Below are positions 44,390-55,913 of a stretch of 64,000 nucleotides of DNA, piece after piece (the stretch's first letter is position 1; every line of letters starts with the position of its first letter). The notes under the pieces are model-generated. The model saw nothing but the letters and a program-made list of their open reading frames with translations, was not told the DNA's origin and made no database searches. The stretch is from Microbacterium sp. USTB-Y. Lineage in GTDB: Bacteria > Actinomycetota > Actinomycetes > Actinomycetales > Microbacteriaceae. The stretch covers positions 496,001-560,000 of the forward strand of contig NZ_JAGMTU010000002.1 of assembly GCF_023703415.1 (NCBI RefSeq). Direction: 5' to 3'. The position numbers and the translations under genes are program-made.

Positions 44390-44863
44390 ATGTCCCTCAT
44401 CATCGGCATCACCGCCGTCCTCGCCGTGCTCGGACTCGCCGGCATCTTCGGCACCGATCTGAGCGTCGCCGTCGTGCAGCGCGCCGTCTACGCGGAACTG
44501 GACGACCGCACCCTGGTGCGGATCATCGGCCGCGGCCACTATTACGGCGACCGCCGGTTCCCCGTGATCGGCATCGGCGGCACCGTCGCCACGGCGGCGA
44601 CCGCGCTGCTGGCGTTCCTCGGGGGCGCCCCGCTCGCCGGACCGCTCGCTGCCGCGGCGCTCATCCTGGTCATCGTGTGGCTGCTGTTGTTCGTCCGGGT
44701 CGCGAAGCCCATCAACGCCCGCTTCACCGCGGCAGCAGCGGCCGGCGAGGTCCCTGAGGACGCGCGGGCCCTGCAGGCGCGGTGGGAGTCGATCATCCCG
44801 TTGCGCGCAGGCCTGCTGGCGGTCGCGATCGCCCTGCTGTGCGCGACGCTGTTCCTGCTCTGA
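44390..44863 (+). CDS. Small membrane protein, DUF1772-like
   Basis: 157 residues with about four helices (3-22, 57-78, 82-103 and 134-156). Between them, RAVYAELDDRTLVRIIGRGHYYGDRRFPVIG and RVAKPINARFTAAAAAGEVPEDARALQARWESI match DUF1772/anthrone-oxygenase-like membrane proteins, whose activity in bacteria is not established. GGAGAAG precedes the ATG. It is divergent from a TetR regulator with two operators, so it is probably induced by the regulator's ligand, perhaps to modify or expel a hydrophobic compound (inference). Confidence 0.8.
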   Translation: MSLIIGITAVLAVLGLAGIFGTDLSVAVVQRAVYAELDDRTLVRIIGRGHYYGDRRFPVIGIGGTVATAATALLAFLGGAPLAGPLAAAALILVIVWLLLFVRVAKPINARFTAAAAAGEVPEDARALQARWESIIPLRAGLLAVAIALLCATLFLL

Positions 44864-44871
44864 GGCCTCCT

Positions 44872-44886
44872 GCCCCGAGGCGGGGC
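44872..44886. terminator. Short hairpin between convergent genes
   Basis: GCCCCG-AGG-CGGGGC directly before the rsfS stop (minus) and 8 bp after the membrane-protein stop (plus). The stem is only 6 bp, so termination is tentative. Confidence 0.4.
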
Positions 44887-45276
44887 TCAGTCCTGGTCGG
44901 CGGCCACGCGCAGCGGCGCCGGCTCGGCGATGGGGACGACCGGGCAGTCCTTCCACAGGCGCTCGAGACCGTAGTACGTGCGCTCCTCCTCGTGGAAGAC
45001 GTGCACGATGAGGTCGCCGAAGTCGAGCAGCACCCAGCGGGCCTCGCTGCGGCCCTCGCGGCGCACGCGCTTGTATCCCGCCTCGATCATGCGGTCCTCG
45101 ATCTCGTCGGCGATCGCGGCGACGTTGCGCTCGCTGTTACCGGTGACGAGCAGGAAGATGTCGACGAGCGGAAGGGGCTCCGACACGTTCAGCGCCAGCA
45201 GATCCTCCCCGCCCTTGGCACGGGCCGCGTCGGCGGCGATCTGCAGCATCTCTGCGGCGGAGGGTGACTGCATCAT
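44887..45276 (-). CDS. rsfS: Ribosome silencing factor RsfS
   Basis: 129 residues. RsfS binds L14 of the large subunit and blocks subunit joining in starved cells. Seen: ADAARAKGGEDLLALNVSEPLPLVDIFLLVTGNSERNVAAI and GRSEARWVLLDFGDLIVHVFHEEERTYYGLERLWKD, both diagnostic. Its ATG overlaps the stop of the upstream membrane-anchored protein (ATGA). Last gene of the minus-strand housekeeping run that starts at ileS. Confidence 0.95.
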   Translation of the reverse strand: MMQSPSAAEMLQIAADAARAKGGEDLLALNVSEPLPLVDIFLLVTGNSERNVAAIADEIEDRMIEAGYKRVRREGRSEARWVLLDFGDLIVHVFHEEERTYYGLERLWKDCPVVPIAEPAPLRVAADQD

Positions 45277-46595
45277 GAAGAGAACGCTCCTGTGGCGATG
45301 GCGACGATGAGTGCCCCGACCAGTGCGACGGCGAGAGCGCCGGCGGTGATGGTGAGGGCGAGCATGAGCTTGTTGCCCTTCTCGGGCTCCGGCGGTCGGA
45401 TGACCTCGCCGGCGGGCTTGATGGTGCCGATGGCGGCGCTGGCCGCGATCGGAGTGGGCGACGACGACGGCGCGAGCTCTCCGTCGAGCAGGACCGCATC
45501 GATCTCCTTGCCGTCGGCGACGCCGTCGGCGTGGCCGCGCGAGCCGAGCCCCGCGGGCAGCTCGTAGCTGCCGGTGACGAGGATCTCGCCGGTCGAGGCG
45601 ACCGGGCCGGAGAGCGAGGGCCCCGCAGGAGCCTGCTGGAAGATCAGGGCGTTCGGCGCCGCGTGGTGCGATCCGGTGGAATCCCCGATCAGCGTGTCGA
45701 AGGAGTCGATCCCCGGCGCGGTCGGGACCGACTGCTCCGAGAGCACCCGGGCGCCGAAGGCCGGGTTGACGGAGGATCCGGCCGGGGCGGCGGGCGCGGC
45801 CGGGGCGGGCTCGGGCGTCGCGTCGGACTCGGCGACGAGCTCCGACCACAGCGCGGACTGTCCGGGCTCCTCGACCGCATCGGACATCGGCGCGGCGGGC
45901 CGCAGGGGCGCTACGGCGGGCGCAGCGGCCGGATCCGACGACGGCGCGGCCGGAGCGGCCGCGGGAGTCGTCGGCGCGGCGGCATGCCAGGTGCGCCCGG
46001 TCTCCTCCTCGGCGCGCATGACGGCCGAGACCGACACCGGCGCGACGGCCTGCTCGGCGTCGTCGACGCCTTCCTGCTCCTCGTCGGACCCGGACGGTGC
46101 CGGTGCCGCGTCGACGGCCGGCTCGTACGACCGACGGCGGCTCGGGTAGGCCGGACGCGGGACGTCGGTGATCATCCCTTCCGCCGCGGGAGCCGGCGCG
46201 GCGGGCCGCTCCGGGATCGTCATCGGGGCGGCGGCGGACGGCGCGACCGGGGCGGTCGGTGCCGGGGCGACCGACGCTGCAGGGTCGTGCACCGGGACGG
46301 AGCCCGTGCGGATCCGCTCCTGCTCGCGGATCTGACGGCGGGTCAGCGGCTCCTCGGCGTCGTCCTCTGCGACGGGGTCGGGGCTCGTCTCGGGCGCTGC
46401 GACCGGAGGCACGCTCACGGCATCCTGGAGACGCGCGGCCGCGGCCTCCTCCTCCGTGACGATCGGGGTCGAGCCGGTGAGGCGGGACTCCCGCAGCTGC
46501 TTCCGGGTCAGCTGACCGCCACCCGATGACGGGTCAGCACCGTGCGTGCTGCTGTCGGCCGACTGATCAGCGGGGCGCTGATCCCATGTGCTCAT
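45273..46595 (-). CDS. Long disordered protein with C-terminal membrane anchor, between nadD and rsfS
   Basis: 440 residues. Most is low-complexity Ala/Pro/Ser/Glu. Two short repeats of the form LTR[KR]Q[LI]RE occur at about 29-36 and 83-90, a motif seen in several actinobacterial linker proteins. One hydrophobic helix near the C-terminus ([27 protein letters not shown]) anchors it, leaving a short tail and a long cytoplasmic or surface domain depending on topology. It starts on the nadD stop (four-base overlap) and overlaps rsfS, so it is firmly part of the operon. Function unknown; a scaffold tying wall or division proteins to the membrane is a guess. Confidence 0.8.
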   Translation of the reverse strand: MSTWDQRPADQSADSSTHGADPSSGGGQLTRKQLRESRLTGSTPIVTEEEAAAARLQDAVSVPPVAAPETSPDPVAEDDAEEPLTRRQIREQERIRTGSVPVHDPAASVAPAPTAPVAPSAAAPMTIPERPAAPAPAAEGMITDVPRPAYPSRRRSYEPAVDAAPAPSGSDEEQEGVDDAEQAVAPVSVSAVMRAEEETGRTWHAAAPTTPAAAPAAPSSDPAAAPAVAPLRPAAPMSDAVEEPGQSALWSELVAESDATPEPAPAAPAAPAGSSVNPAFGARVLSEQSVPTAPGIDSFDTLIGDSTGSHHAAPNALIFQQAPAGPSLSGPVASTGEILVTGSYELPAGLGSRGHADGVADGKEIDAVLLDGELAPSSSPTPIAASAAIGTIKPAGEVIRPPEPEKGNKLMLALTITAGALAVALVGALIVAIATGAFSS

Positions 46596-47188
46596 GACGT
46601 GCTCCGATAAAGATGATGCTTCGCGATGTACTGAACCACCCCATCCGGTACGAGATACCAGACCGGGTCTCCCTCGCGGACGCGGGAACGGCAATCGGTC
46701 GAGGAGATCGCAAGGGCGGGGACCTCCAGCTGGCTGACGTCGCCGGGCGGCAGACCGTCCGTGCTCAGCACGTGACCGGGTCGGGATACCGCGACGAAGT
46801 GGGCCAGATCCCACAGTTCATCATGATCCCTCCAGCTGAGAATCTGCGCCACGGCGTCCGCACCGGTGATGAAGAAGAACTCGGCGTCAGGGCGCTGCGC
46901 CTTCAGATCCCGGAGCGTGTCGATCGTGTACGTCGGACCGTGCCGATCGATGTCGACGCGGCTGACCGTGAACGACGGGTTCGAGGCCGTGGCGATCACC
47001 GTCATGAGGTAGCGGTGCTCGCTCGGCGTGACGCCGCTCTTCTGCCACGGCTCCCCCGTGGGCACGAAGACCACCTCGTCGAGCCCGAAGGAGTGCGCGA
47101 CCTCGCTCGCGGCCACGAGGTGCCCGTGATGGATGGGGTCGAACGTCCCGCCCATCACGCCGATCCGCGGCGCCGGAGTGGTCGTCAT
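46592..47188 (-). CDS. nadD: Nicotinate-nucleotide adenylyltransferase NadD
   Basis: 198 residues. NadD adenylates nicotinic acid mononucleotide to deamido-[23 protein letters not shown] is the ATP-binding nucleotidyltransferase motif, with the HxGH-type signature. The later [27 protein letters not shown] matches the ISSTxIR region. Next to proA upstream and rsfS downstream, as in many actinobacteria. The small His-rich membrane protein gene ends 9 bp before its ATG. Confidence 0.95.
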   Translation of the reverse strand: MTTTPAPRIGVMGGTFDPIHHGHLVAASEVAHSFGLDEVVFVPTGEPWQKSGVTPSEHRYLMTVIATASNPSFTVSRVDIDRHGPTYTIDTLRDLKAQRPDAEFFFITGADAVAQILSWRDHDELWDLAHFVAVSRPGHVLSTDGLPPGDVSQLEVPALAISSTDCRSRVREGDPVWYLVPDGVVQYIAKHHLYRSTS

Positions 47189-47197
47189 CGGCTCAGC

Positions 47198-47425
47198 TCA
47201 GTGACCGTGGCCGGCCCCGTGTCCCTCGTGACCGTGCTCCGCGGCCCAGGCGTCCGCCTTCGCGGCGTGGCGGTTGGCGACGTTGCGGTAGGAGAGCGCG
47301 ACGAGCCCGAGAAGCGCGAACACGCCGCCGGCGATGAAGAAGAACGGGAGCGTCTCCAGCATCACGTTGCCGCTCTGCTCGGTGTTCTCAGCGGCGGCCT
47401 GCACGAGCTGTGCGACGAGGTTCAT
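47198..47425 (-). CDS. Small one-helix membrane protein with His-rich tail
   Basis: 75 residues. One hydrophobic helix lies at about 23-43 (MLETLPFFFIAGGVFALLGLVAL), followed by a short basic stretch and a C-terminal AEHGHEGHGAGHGH, five His in the last 12 residues, which could bind a metal. GGAGA lies before the ATG. It sits between proA and nadD, and I know no named family. Topology and function are unknown, but the reading frame and ribosome binding site are good. Confidence 0.7.
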   Translation of the reverse strand: MNLVAQLVQAAAENTEQSGNVMLETLPFFFIAGGVFALLGLVALSYRNVANRHAAKADAWAAEHGHEGHGAGHGH

Positions 47426-47473
47426 CGATTCTCCAGAGTGATCAGGGTGGAACTCAGCTCCTCAGTCTAGCCC

Positions 47474-48772
47474 TCAGCCGCGCGTCTGCCCCGCTCCGCG
47501 CGCGAGCCACTTGGTGCTGGTCAGCTCCGCGAGGCCCATCGGGCCCCGCGCGTGCAGCTTCTGCGTCGAGATGCCCACCTCGGCGCCGAAGCCGAACTCG
47601 CCGCCGTCGGTGAAACGCGTCGATGCGTTCGCCATCACCACCGCGGAATCGACCTCGGCGAGGAAGCGCTCGATCGCGAGCGCGTCGGTGCTGATGATCG
47701 ACTCGGTGTGACCCGTGCTGTACCGCCGGATGTGCGCGAGCGCCTCATCGAGGTCGTCCACGACGCGCATCGAGAGGTCGAGGCTCATGTGCTCCAGCCC
47801 CCAGTCCTCCTCGGTGGCAGGGACGGCGTCCGGGACGAGACGGCGGATGTCGTCGTCGCCGTGGATGGTGACCCCCTGCGCGATGAGCGCCTCCGCGACG
47901 TCGGGCACGAGGCGGTCGGCCGCACCGCGCAGCACGAGCACCGTCTCCACCGCATTGCAGACGCTCGGGCGCTGCACCTTGGCGTTCACGACGATGTCCC
48001 GCGCCCAGTCCCGCGGCGCCGACTCGTCGAGCACGATGTGCACGACGCCCGCACCGGTCTCGATCACGGGCACCGTCGACTCGGTGACGACGGTCTCGAT
48101 CAGCCCGGCGCTCCCCCGCGGGACGAGCACATCGATGAGTCCGCGGCCGTGCATCATCGCGGTGGCGCCGGCCCGTCCGAAGTCGTCGACCGTCTGGATC
48201 GCCTCGGCGCTCACCCCGGCCGAGGCCAGCGCGTCGCGCATCACCTGCACGAGCACCGTGTTGCTCTCGCGCGCGGCGCTGCCTCCGCGCAGCACGGCCG
48301 CGTTGCCCGACCGCAGGGCCAGGGCGGCGATGTCGACCGTGACGTTCGGCCGCGCCTCGTAGATCGCCCCGACCACCCCGAATGGCACGCGCACCTGCTC
48401 CAGAGCGACGCCGTTGGGCATCCGATGCCCGCCGACCACGCGCCCGACCGGATCCGGCAGCGCTGCAACCTCGCGCACGGCGGCGGCCAGCGCCTGGATC
48501 CGCTTGTCGTCCAGGCGCAGCCGATCCAGCAGCCCGTCGCCGATCCCCTCCTCGGCGCCTCGCTCGAGATCCCGTGCGTTCGCGGCGATGATGTCTTCCG
48601 ACGCCGCCGTGAGCGCAGCGGCGATCGCCTCGAGCGCCTTCGCCTTGCCGTCGCTGGTGAGCCGCGCGGTCTCGCGCGAGGCGTCCTTCGCCGCGCGCAT
48701 GCGCGTTTCCGGGGAGTCGTGACCGGCGGAGACGTCGGCGGGCGCGGTCGTATCGGCGATCATCGTGGACAT
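47474..48772 (-). CDS. proA: Gamma-glutamyl phosphate reductase ProA
   Basis: 432 residues. Reduces gamma-glutamyl phosphate to glutamate-5-semialdehyde in proline synthesis. Blocks VPFGVVGAIYEARPNVTVD, LVPRGSAGLI and NAKVQRPSVCNAVETVLV (catalytic cysteine) are diagnostic. TACACT lies six bases before the ATG with no ribosome binding site, suggesting a leaderless start; a second ATG at 48763 could be used. proB lies upstream on the same strand. Confidence 0.96.
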   Translation of the reverse strand: MSTMIADTTAPADVSAGHDSPETRMRAAKDASRETARLTSDGKAKALEAIAAALTAASEDIIAANARDLERGAEEGIGDGLLDRLRLDDKRIQALAAAVREVAALPDPVGRVVGGHRMPNGVALEQVRVPFGVVGAIYEARPNVTVDIAALALRSGNAAVLRGGSAARESNTVLVQVMRDALASAGVSAEAIQTVDDFGRAGATAMMHGRGLIDVLVPRGSAGLIETVVTESTVPVIETGAGVVHIVLDESAPRDWARDIVVNAKVQRPSVCNAVETVLVLRGAADRLVPDVAEALIAQGVTIHGDDDIRRLVPDAVPATEEDWGLEHMSLDLSMRVVDDLDEALAHIRRYSTGHTESIISTDALAIERFLAEVDSAVVMANASTRFTDGGEFGFGAEVGISTQKLHARGPMGLAELTSTKWLARGAGQTRG

Positions 48773-48778
48773 GCGGTC

Positions 48779-48784
48779 AGTGTA
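48779..48784 (-). promoter_or_regulatory. -10 element for a probable leaderless proA mRNA
   Basis: Minus strand TACACT, then six bases to the ATG; no ribosome binding site. Same geometry as before the VKOR and DUF4031 genes. Confidence 0.4.
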
Positions 48785-48820
48785 CCCACGCCGCGCGCCA
48801 CCCGGACGCGGGATGACGGA

Positions 48821-51231
<2,411 letters not shown>

Positions 51232-51258
51232 TCAGCCGATGGCCGAGCCGTCGAAGCC

Positions 51259-51516
51259 TTACTCGGCAGCTGCGACGATGTTGATGACCTTGCGGCCGCC
51301 CTTCGCGCCGAACTCGACCGCACCGGCGGCGAGGGCGAACAGCGTGTCGTCGCCGCCACGGCCGACGTTCACGCCGGGGTGGAAGTGCGTGCCGCGCTGG
51401 CGGACGAGGATCTCGCCGGCGTTGACGGTCTGGCCGCCGAAGCGCTTCACGCCGAGTCGCTGTGCGTTGGAGTCACGACCGTTGCGGGTCGAGCTCGCAC
51501 CCTTTTTGTGTGCCAT
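51259..51516 (-). CDS. rpmA: 50S ribosomal protein L27
   Basis: 85 residues. [29 protein letters not shown] is the L27 start, complete with its N-terminal basic tail, which reaches the peptidyl-transferase centre. [20 protein letters not shown] follows. AGCTGAG lies before the ATG. It is 20 bp downstream of rplU. Confidence 0.98.
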   Translation of the reverse strand: MAHKKGASSTRNGRDSNAQRLGVKRFGGQTVNAGEILVRQRGTHFHPGVNVGRGGDDTLFALAAGAVEFGAKGGRKVINIVAAAE

Positions 51517-51536
51517 TTCTCAGCTCCTCTTCGTGC

Positions 51537-51845
51537 TTACTTGATGCCGGTGATCTTGACGCGCGTGAGGTCCTGACGGTGCCCCTGGCGCTTCTTGTAG
51601 CCGGTCTTGTTCTTGAACTTCTGGATGACGATCTTCGGGCCGCGGAGGTGGCTCACGACCTCTGCCGTGACCTTGACCTTCGCGAGCTTGTCGGCGTCGG
51701 TGGTGATCTTGTCACCGTCGACGAGGAGCACCGCGGCGAGCTCGACCTTGTCGCCCTGGGCCGCCTTCAGACGGTCGAGCTGAACGATCGTGCCGACCTC
51801 GACCTTCTCCTGGCGTCCACCGGCGCGCACTACTGCGTAAACCAC
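51537..51845 (-). CDS. rplU: 50S ribosomal protein L21
   Basis: 102 residues. [17 protein letters not shown] and [15 protein letters not shown] are the L21 marks. The GTG at 51845 is chosen because homologues begin MVYAVV and an AGG lies seven bases before it. An open frame continues upstream but does not fit the family. First gene of rplU-rpmA-obgE-proB, with a long leader upstream. Confidence 0.97.
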   Translation of the reverse strand: MVYAVVRAGGRQEKVEVGTIVQLDRLKAAQGDKVELAAVLLVDGDKITTDADKLAKVKVTAEVVSHLRGPKIVIQKFKNKTGYKKRQGHRQDLTRVKITGIK

Positions 51846-52102
51846 TTCATACCTGTTTCGTTGGGGAGCGGGACCGCTCCGTAATCTCACGGGAAGACTG
51901 TGCGTGCATCGCGCCACAGCAGAGGGATCCGCAGTGGCGGGCGCGAGTTGCATGATCCCGCGGCGGCCGAGTGGGGCGTCCGGCGCGGTGCACCAAGGAG
52001 CTACTTTACCGGATGCGCCGTCCCCTCGCAAAGCGAGCGCGGCCGTGTCGGGATCCCGGATCCGATCCGCTCCGATTCGGCCGCGCGGCCGGCACGGCGT
52101 CC
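51846..52102 (-). other. Leader and promoter region of the rplU operon
   Basis: Gap between rplU and the divergent DUF4031 gene. A 7-bp hairpin (GGAGCGG with its complement, 51865-51880) lies 20 bp before the rplU start, and TAAAGT near 52010 could be a -10. The long GC-rich leader may hold an L21-responsive structure, but I cannot identify one. Confidence 0.45.
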
Positions 52103-52108
52103 TAGGAT
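52103..52108 (+). promoter_or_regulatory. -10 element for a probable leaderless DUF4031 mRNA
   Basis: TAGGAT, a frequent actinobacterial -10, ends six bases before the ATG at 52115. No ribosome binding site is seen. Confidence 0.45.
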
Positions 52109-52114
52109 CGCGGA

Positions 52115-52378
52115 ATGGCGATCCTCGTGGACGATCCGATCTGGCCGGCGCACGGCCGGCTCTGGGCGCATCTGGTCAGCGACTCCGACGTCGACGAGCT
52201 GCACGCCTTCGCCGCCGCGCACGAGATCCCGCCGCGGGCCTTCGACCTCGACCACTACGACGTGCCGGAGGACGCGCTCCCCCGGCTCATCGCCGGCGGT
52301 GCGGAGCACGTCGGCGGCAAGGAGCTCACCCGCCGTCTCATCGCCTCGGGGCTGCGCGTCCCTGCCCGCGACCGCTGA
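52115..52378 (+). CDS. DUF4031-family small protein
   Basis: 87 residues. [45 protein letters not shown] and [21 protein letters not shown] match DUF4031, a conserved family of unknown role. Divergent from rplU and convergent with rne. The mRNA appears leaderless. Confidence 0.88.
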   Translation: MAILVDDPIWPAHGRLWAHLVSDSDVDELHAFAAAHEIPPRAFDLDHYDVPEDALPRLIAGGAEHVGGKELTRRLIASGLRVPARDR

Positions 52379-52434
52379 TCGGCCCGCCCCTCCGCACTCC
52401 CCGAAGGATCGTCGCTCTCCGACGGTCGTCGCGA

Positions 52435-52511
52435 CGATCAGCACATCATGTGACGATCAGCACAGGATCCCGCAGGATCCGTGTGCCGATCGTGACACTG
52501 TGTGCCGATCG
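52435..52511. repeat. Four copies of a TGTGCYGATCG motif in two inverted pairs
   Basis: CGATCAGCACA at 52435-52445 and 52454-52464, and the near-complement TGTGCCGATCG at 52482-52492 and 52501-52511. Both pairs have a 19-bp period. The array can fold into a long hairpin between the convergent DUF4031 and rne stops and may act as a terminator. Confidence 0.85.
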
Positions 52512-52543
52512 CGACATGCGTCTCCCGACGACGCGTGCGGGTC

Positions 52544-55009
52544 TCAGGCCTGCTCGCCCCGCGGCGCCGCCTCGGTCGTGTGCACGACGGCCGTCCCCGC
52601 GGAGAGCGCCGCCGTCGTCACCCGACGACGATTGCGGCCCTGACCCGGGGCCTTGGGCTCGGGCAGCGCGTCCAGCACCGAGTCGAGCAGCTGCTCGGCC
52701 TCGGTCTTCGGGCCCTTGCCGCGGTCGGATCCGCGCTTCTTGCGCTGCTTCTTGGGCCGCTCGGCGACGGGCGCCTCGGCAGCGGCGTCGACCGGTGTCT
52801 CCGCGGAGACCGGGGCCTCTCCCGCGGGCCGGCTGGAGGCGGCGATCTGCGCGAGCGCCGACTTGGCGCCCTCGGGGATGCTGTGCGTGCCGCCGTTGGC
52901 GGCGGCGGGCGCGGGCGCACCGTTCGCCGCGCCGTTGGACGGCGAACCGCCGTTCCCGCCGCCGCGCTGGCGCCGGTTGGACGTCTGCTGCGGCGCGGCC
53001 GCGCGGTGCTTGACGACGGGATCGTGATGCACGATCACGCCACGGCCCGCGCACACCTCGCAGGGCTCGCTGAAGGTCTCGAGCAGGCCGAGACCCAGCT
53101 TCTTGCGGGTCATCTGCACGAGCCCGAGCGAGGTGACCTCGGCGACCTGGTGCTTGGTGCGGTCGCGGCTCAGGCACTCCACGAGTCGGCGCAGCACGAG
53201 ATCGCGGTTGGACTCGAGCACCATGTCGATGAAGTCGACGACGATGATGCCGCCGATGTCGCGCAGACGCAGCTGGCGGACGATCTCCTCCGCGGCCTCG
53301 AGGTTGTTCTTGGTGACGGTCTCCTCGAGGTTCCCGCCCGAGCCCACGAACTTCCCGGTGTTGACGTCGACGACCGTCATGGCCTCGGTGCGGTCGATCA
53401 CGAGGGATCCGCCCGACGGCAGCCAGACCTTGCGGTCCAGGGCCTTCTCGATCTGCTCGGTGACCCGGTAGGCGTCGAACGGGTCGCGCTCGTCCTCGTA
53501 CGCCTCGACCCGGTCGAGCAGGTCGGGGGCGACGCTTTCCAGGTAGGAGCGGATCGTGCGGCCGGCGTCGGCGCCCTGGATCCGCATCCGGGTGAAGTCC
53601 TCGTTGAAGACGTCACGGACGATCTTGACGAGCAGGTCGGGCTCGGCGTGCAGCAGCGCGGGCGCCTGCTGGGTCTCGACCTGCTTCTGGATGTAGCTCC
53701 ACTGCGCCGTGAGGCGCTGCACGTCGTTGGTCAGCTGCTCCTCGGTCGCGCCCTCGGCCGCCGTGCGCACGATCACGCCGCTGGACTCCGGGAGCACCTC
53801 CTTGAGGATCCGCTTCAGGCGCGCGCGCTCGGTGTCGGGCAGCTTGCGCGAGATGCCGTTCATGGATCCGTTCGGCACGTACACGAGGTAGCGGCCGGGC
53901 AGCGAGATCTGGCTGGTCAGGCGGGCGCCCTTGTGGCCCACCGGGTCCTTGGTGACCTGCACGAGCACGCGGTCGCCGGCCTTGAGCGCGAGCTCGATGC
54001 GCCGGGGCTGGTTGCCGGTCTCGACGCCGTCCCAGTCCACCTCACCGGAGTACAGGACGGCGTTGCGGCCGCGGCCGATGTCGACGAACGCGGCCTCCAT
54101 GCTGGGGAGCACGTTCTGCACGCGCCCCAGGTACACGTTGCCGATGAGCGACGCGTCCTGGTTGCGGGCGACGTAGTGCTCGACGAGGACGTTGTCCTCG
54201 AGCACCGCGATCTGGGTGCGGCCGTTCTTCGAGCGCACGATCATCTCGCGGTCGACCGCCTCGCGACGGGCGAGGAACTCGGCCTCGGTGACCACGGGGC
54301 GGCGGCGGCCGGCGTCGCGGCCGTCGCGGCGGCGCTGCTTCTTGGCCTCGAGCCGCGTGGATCCCTTGATCGCCTTCGGCTCGGTGATGTACTCGACGAC
54401 GCGCTGGCGCTGGCGCGGCTGCTCGGCGTCGCCGCCGCGCCCGCGGGTGCGGCGGCCGTCCTCGGCGTCGCGGCCGGTGTCGCGCGTGCGCGCCGGAAGC
54501 GGGACGAACGCGGGGGCGTGGAAATGCAGCTGCGTCGAGACGCGCGACACGAAGATCTCCGGCAGCAGCCCCAGGCTCACGGCGGTGGCCGCCACGGGCT
54601 CCGCCTCGGGAGCGGACTCGGCTGCGGTCTCCGCGGCCGGCTCGCTCTCCGGGGCCGCCTCGGCCTCAGACTCCGCGGGGACCTCGGCCTCGACGACGGG
54701 CTCGGCCGACTCACGCTCGGCAGCGACGGGCTCGGGCTCGACGGCGCGCGCCGGCTCGGCCTCGGCCGTGGGCTCGGCCTCGACGGCGGGCTCGATCTCA
54801 GCCGCGGGATCGCCGATGCTCTCGTCCTCGGCGGATGCCGCAGCGTCCTCGACGGGGGCATCGGGAGTCTCGACGGGCGCCTCCGGGGCGTCCTGGACCT
54901 CGGCGGGTGCCGTGTCCTCGACCGCCGGGGGCTCCGCGGAACCCGGCGCTACCGGCAGCAGCGCGTCGATGTCGAGGGTAGGGGCGTTGTCATTGTTCTC
55001 GTCGGCCAT
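52544..55009 (-). CDS. rne: Ribonuclease E/G
   Basis: 821 residues. N-terminal ~165 residues are acidic and low complexity (runs of EP and EA). The S1-like start ASLIGNVYLGRVQNVLPSMEAAFVDIGRGRNAVLY opens the catalytic core, which has the metal-site motifs VDVNTGKFVG and VVDFIDM. The zinc-link is PCEVCAGRG. The C-terminal ~200 residues are a basic, low-complexity tail. Endonuclease for mRNA decay and rRNA processing. Core in the middle with disordered ends on both sides is typical of actinobacterial RNase E. Confidence 0.95.
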   Translation of the reverse strand: MADENNDNAPTLDIDALLPVAPGSAEPPAVEDTAPAEVQDAPEAPVETPDAPVEDAAASAEDESIGDPAAEIEPAVEAEPTAEAEPARAVEPEPVAAERESAEPVVEAEVPAESEAEAAPESEPAAETAAESAPEAEPVAATAVSLGLLPEIFVSRVSTQLHFHAPAFVPLPARTRDTGRDAEDGRRTRGRGGDAEQPRQRQRVVEYITEPKAIKGSTRLEAKKQRRRDGRDAGRRRPVVTEAEFLARREAVDREMIVRSKNGRTQIAVLEDNVLVEHYVARNQDASLIGNVYLGRVQNVLPSMEAAFVDIGRGRNAVLYSGEVDWDGVETGNQPRRIELALKAGDRVLVQVTKDPVGHKGARLTSQISLPGRYLVYVPNGSMNGISRKLPDTERARLKRILKEVLPESSGVIVRTAAEGATEEQLTNDVQRLTAQWSYIQKQVETQQAPALLHAEPDLLVKIVRDVFNEDFTRMRIQGADAGRTIRSYLESVAPDLLDRVEAYEDERDPFDAYRVTEQIEKALDRKVWLPSGGSLVIDRTEAMTVVDVNTGKFVGSGGNLEETVTKNNLEAAEEIVRQLRLRDIGGIIVVDFIDMVLESNRDLVLRRLVECLSRDRTKHQVAEVTSLGLVQMTRKKLGLGLLETFSEPCEVCAGRGVIVHHDPVVKHRAAAPQQTSNRRQRGGGNGGSPSNGAANGAPAPAAANGGTHSIPEGAKSALAQIAASSRPAGEAPVSAETPVDAAAEAPVAERPKKQRKKRGSDRGKGPKTEAEQLLDSVLDALPEPKAPGQGRNRRRVTTAALSAGTAVVHTTEAAPRGEQA

Positions 55010-55178
55010 CTCTGGCGTACTCCCTGCACGACGGGCGAGCCGTCGTGAATTCTCTCGTGCGATGCGCTCGGCACCGCGAACTCAATCGGTCTGCGATCGG
55101 CGTGTGCTCTGATCGCTGGGGGCCGGAGCCCCCGAAGTCTGTATCCGTCGTCCGTCGTCATGGCGGTGCGACCCGTCC

Positions 55179-55187
55179 ATTATCGCA
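55179..55187 (-). promoter_or_regulatory. Extended -10 promoter for rne
   Basis: Minus strand TGCGATAAT, about 170 bp before the rne ATG, implying a long 5' leader. RNase E genes often have long leaders used in autoregulation (known in E. coli; not shown here). Confidence 0.4.
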
Positions 55188-55256
55188 CCATCGGGGCAGG
55201 ATGCCCGCCTCGACGCGTTCCGATGCGCGCGGATGGATCCCGCGCAGAAGCGCGAC

Positions 55257-55265
55257 TGCGATAAT
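55257..55265 (+). promoter_or_regulatory. Extended -10 promoter for a leaderless VKOR mRNA
   Basis: TGCGATAAT ends six bases before the ATG at 55272 with no ribosome binding site. Confidence 0.5.
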
Positions 55266-55271
55266 CGCGGC

Positions 55272-55892
55272 ATGTCTGCACAGCGCAACCTCGCGGGAAC
55301 CAGGCCCGTCGGCTACGCCATCTGGCTCATCGTGGCGAGCGTCGTCGGGTGGTGGGCGGCCTTCCAGCTCACACTCGACAAGTTCGCCACCCTGGAGAAC
55401 CCGACCGCGGATCTCAGCTGCAACGTCAGCGTGTTCGTGCAGTGCGGCAAGAACCTGGACTCCTGGCAGGGCTCGGTGTTCGGCTTCCCGAACCCGCTGA
55501 TCGGCCTCACCGGCTGGATGGCGCCGCTCGTCGTCGGCGTGGCGATCCTCGCCGGTGCGCGCTTCCCGCGCTGGTTCTGGGCGCTCTTCGGCCTCGGGAT
55601 CACCGGCGCGTTCGTCTTCATCGCCTGGCTGATCTGGCAGAGCTTCTTCGACCTGCACACGCTGTGCCCCTGGTGCGGGCTGACCTACCTCGTCGTCATC
55701 CCGACATTCCTGGCGACCGTGCAGCAGCTGTTCGCGAACGGGACGTTCCCCGTGGGCAAGGGCGCCCAGCAGGCGGCGCGCCGCCTCGGCGCGTGGGTGC
55801 CGCTCGCGTCGATCCTGGGGTTCGCGATCGTGGTGATGCTCGCCCAGATCGCCGGCGTCGACCTGATCGGCGAGGTCGTGCGGATGTTCTGA
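55272..55892 (+). CDS. Vitamin K epoxide reductase-family membrane protein
   Basis: 206 residues with about five helices. Redox pairs are Cys50/Cys58 (LSCNVSVFVQCG) in the first loop and the CxxC Cys132/Cys135 (LCPWC) facing the quinone site. NPLIGLTGW lies between them. VKORs reoxidise DsbA-like thiol oxidases and pass electrons to menaquinone, making disulfides in exported proteins. The start at 55272 follows an extended -10 by six bases, so the mRNA is probably leaderless; upstream in-frame codons are not needed. Convergent with the amine oxidase gene. Confidence 0.92.
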   Translation: MSAQRNLAGTRPVGYAIWLIVASVVGWWAAFQLTLDKFATLENPTADLSCNVSVFVQCGKNLDSWQGSVFGFPNPLIGLTGWMAPLVVGVAILAGARFPRWFWALFGLGITGAFVFIAWLIWQSFFDLHTLCPWCGLTYLVVIPTFLATVQQLFANGTFPVGKGAQQAARRLGAWVPLASILGFAIVVMLAQIAGVDLIGEVVRMF

Positions 55893-55913
55893 GGCGGATC
55901 CGGGACGCCGGCC

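Noticed and set aside
51537..52031. Extended N-terminus of L21 (upstream open frame)
   Set aside because: L21 homologues begin MVYAVV, and the extra residues are Arg/Pro-rich leader sequence.
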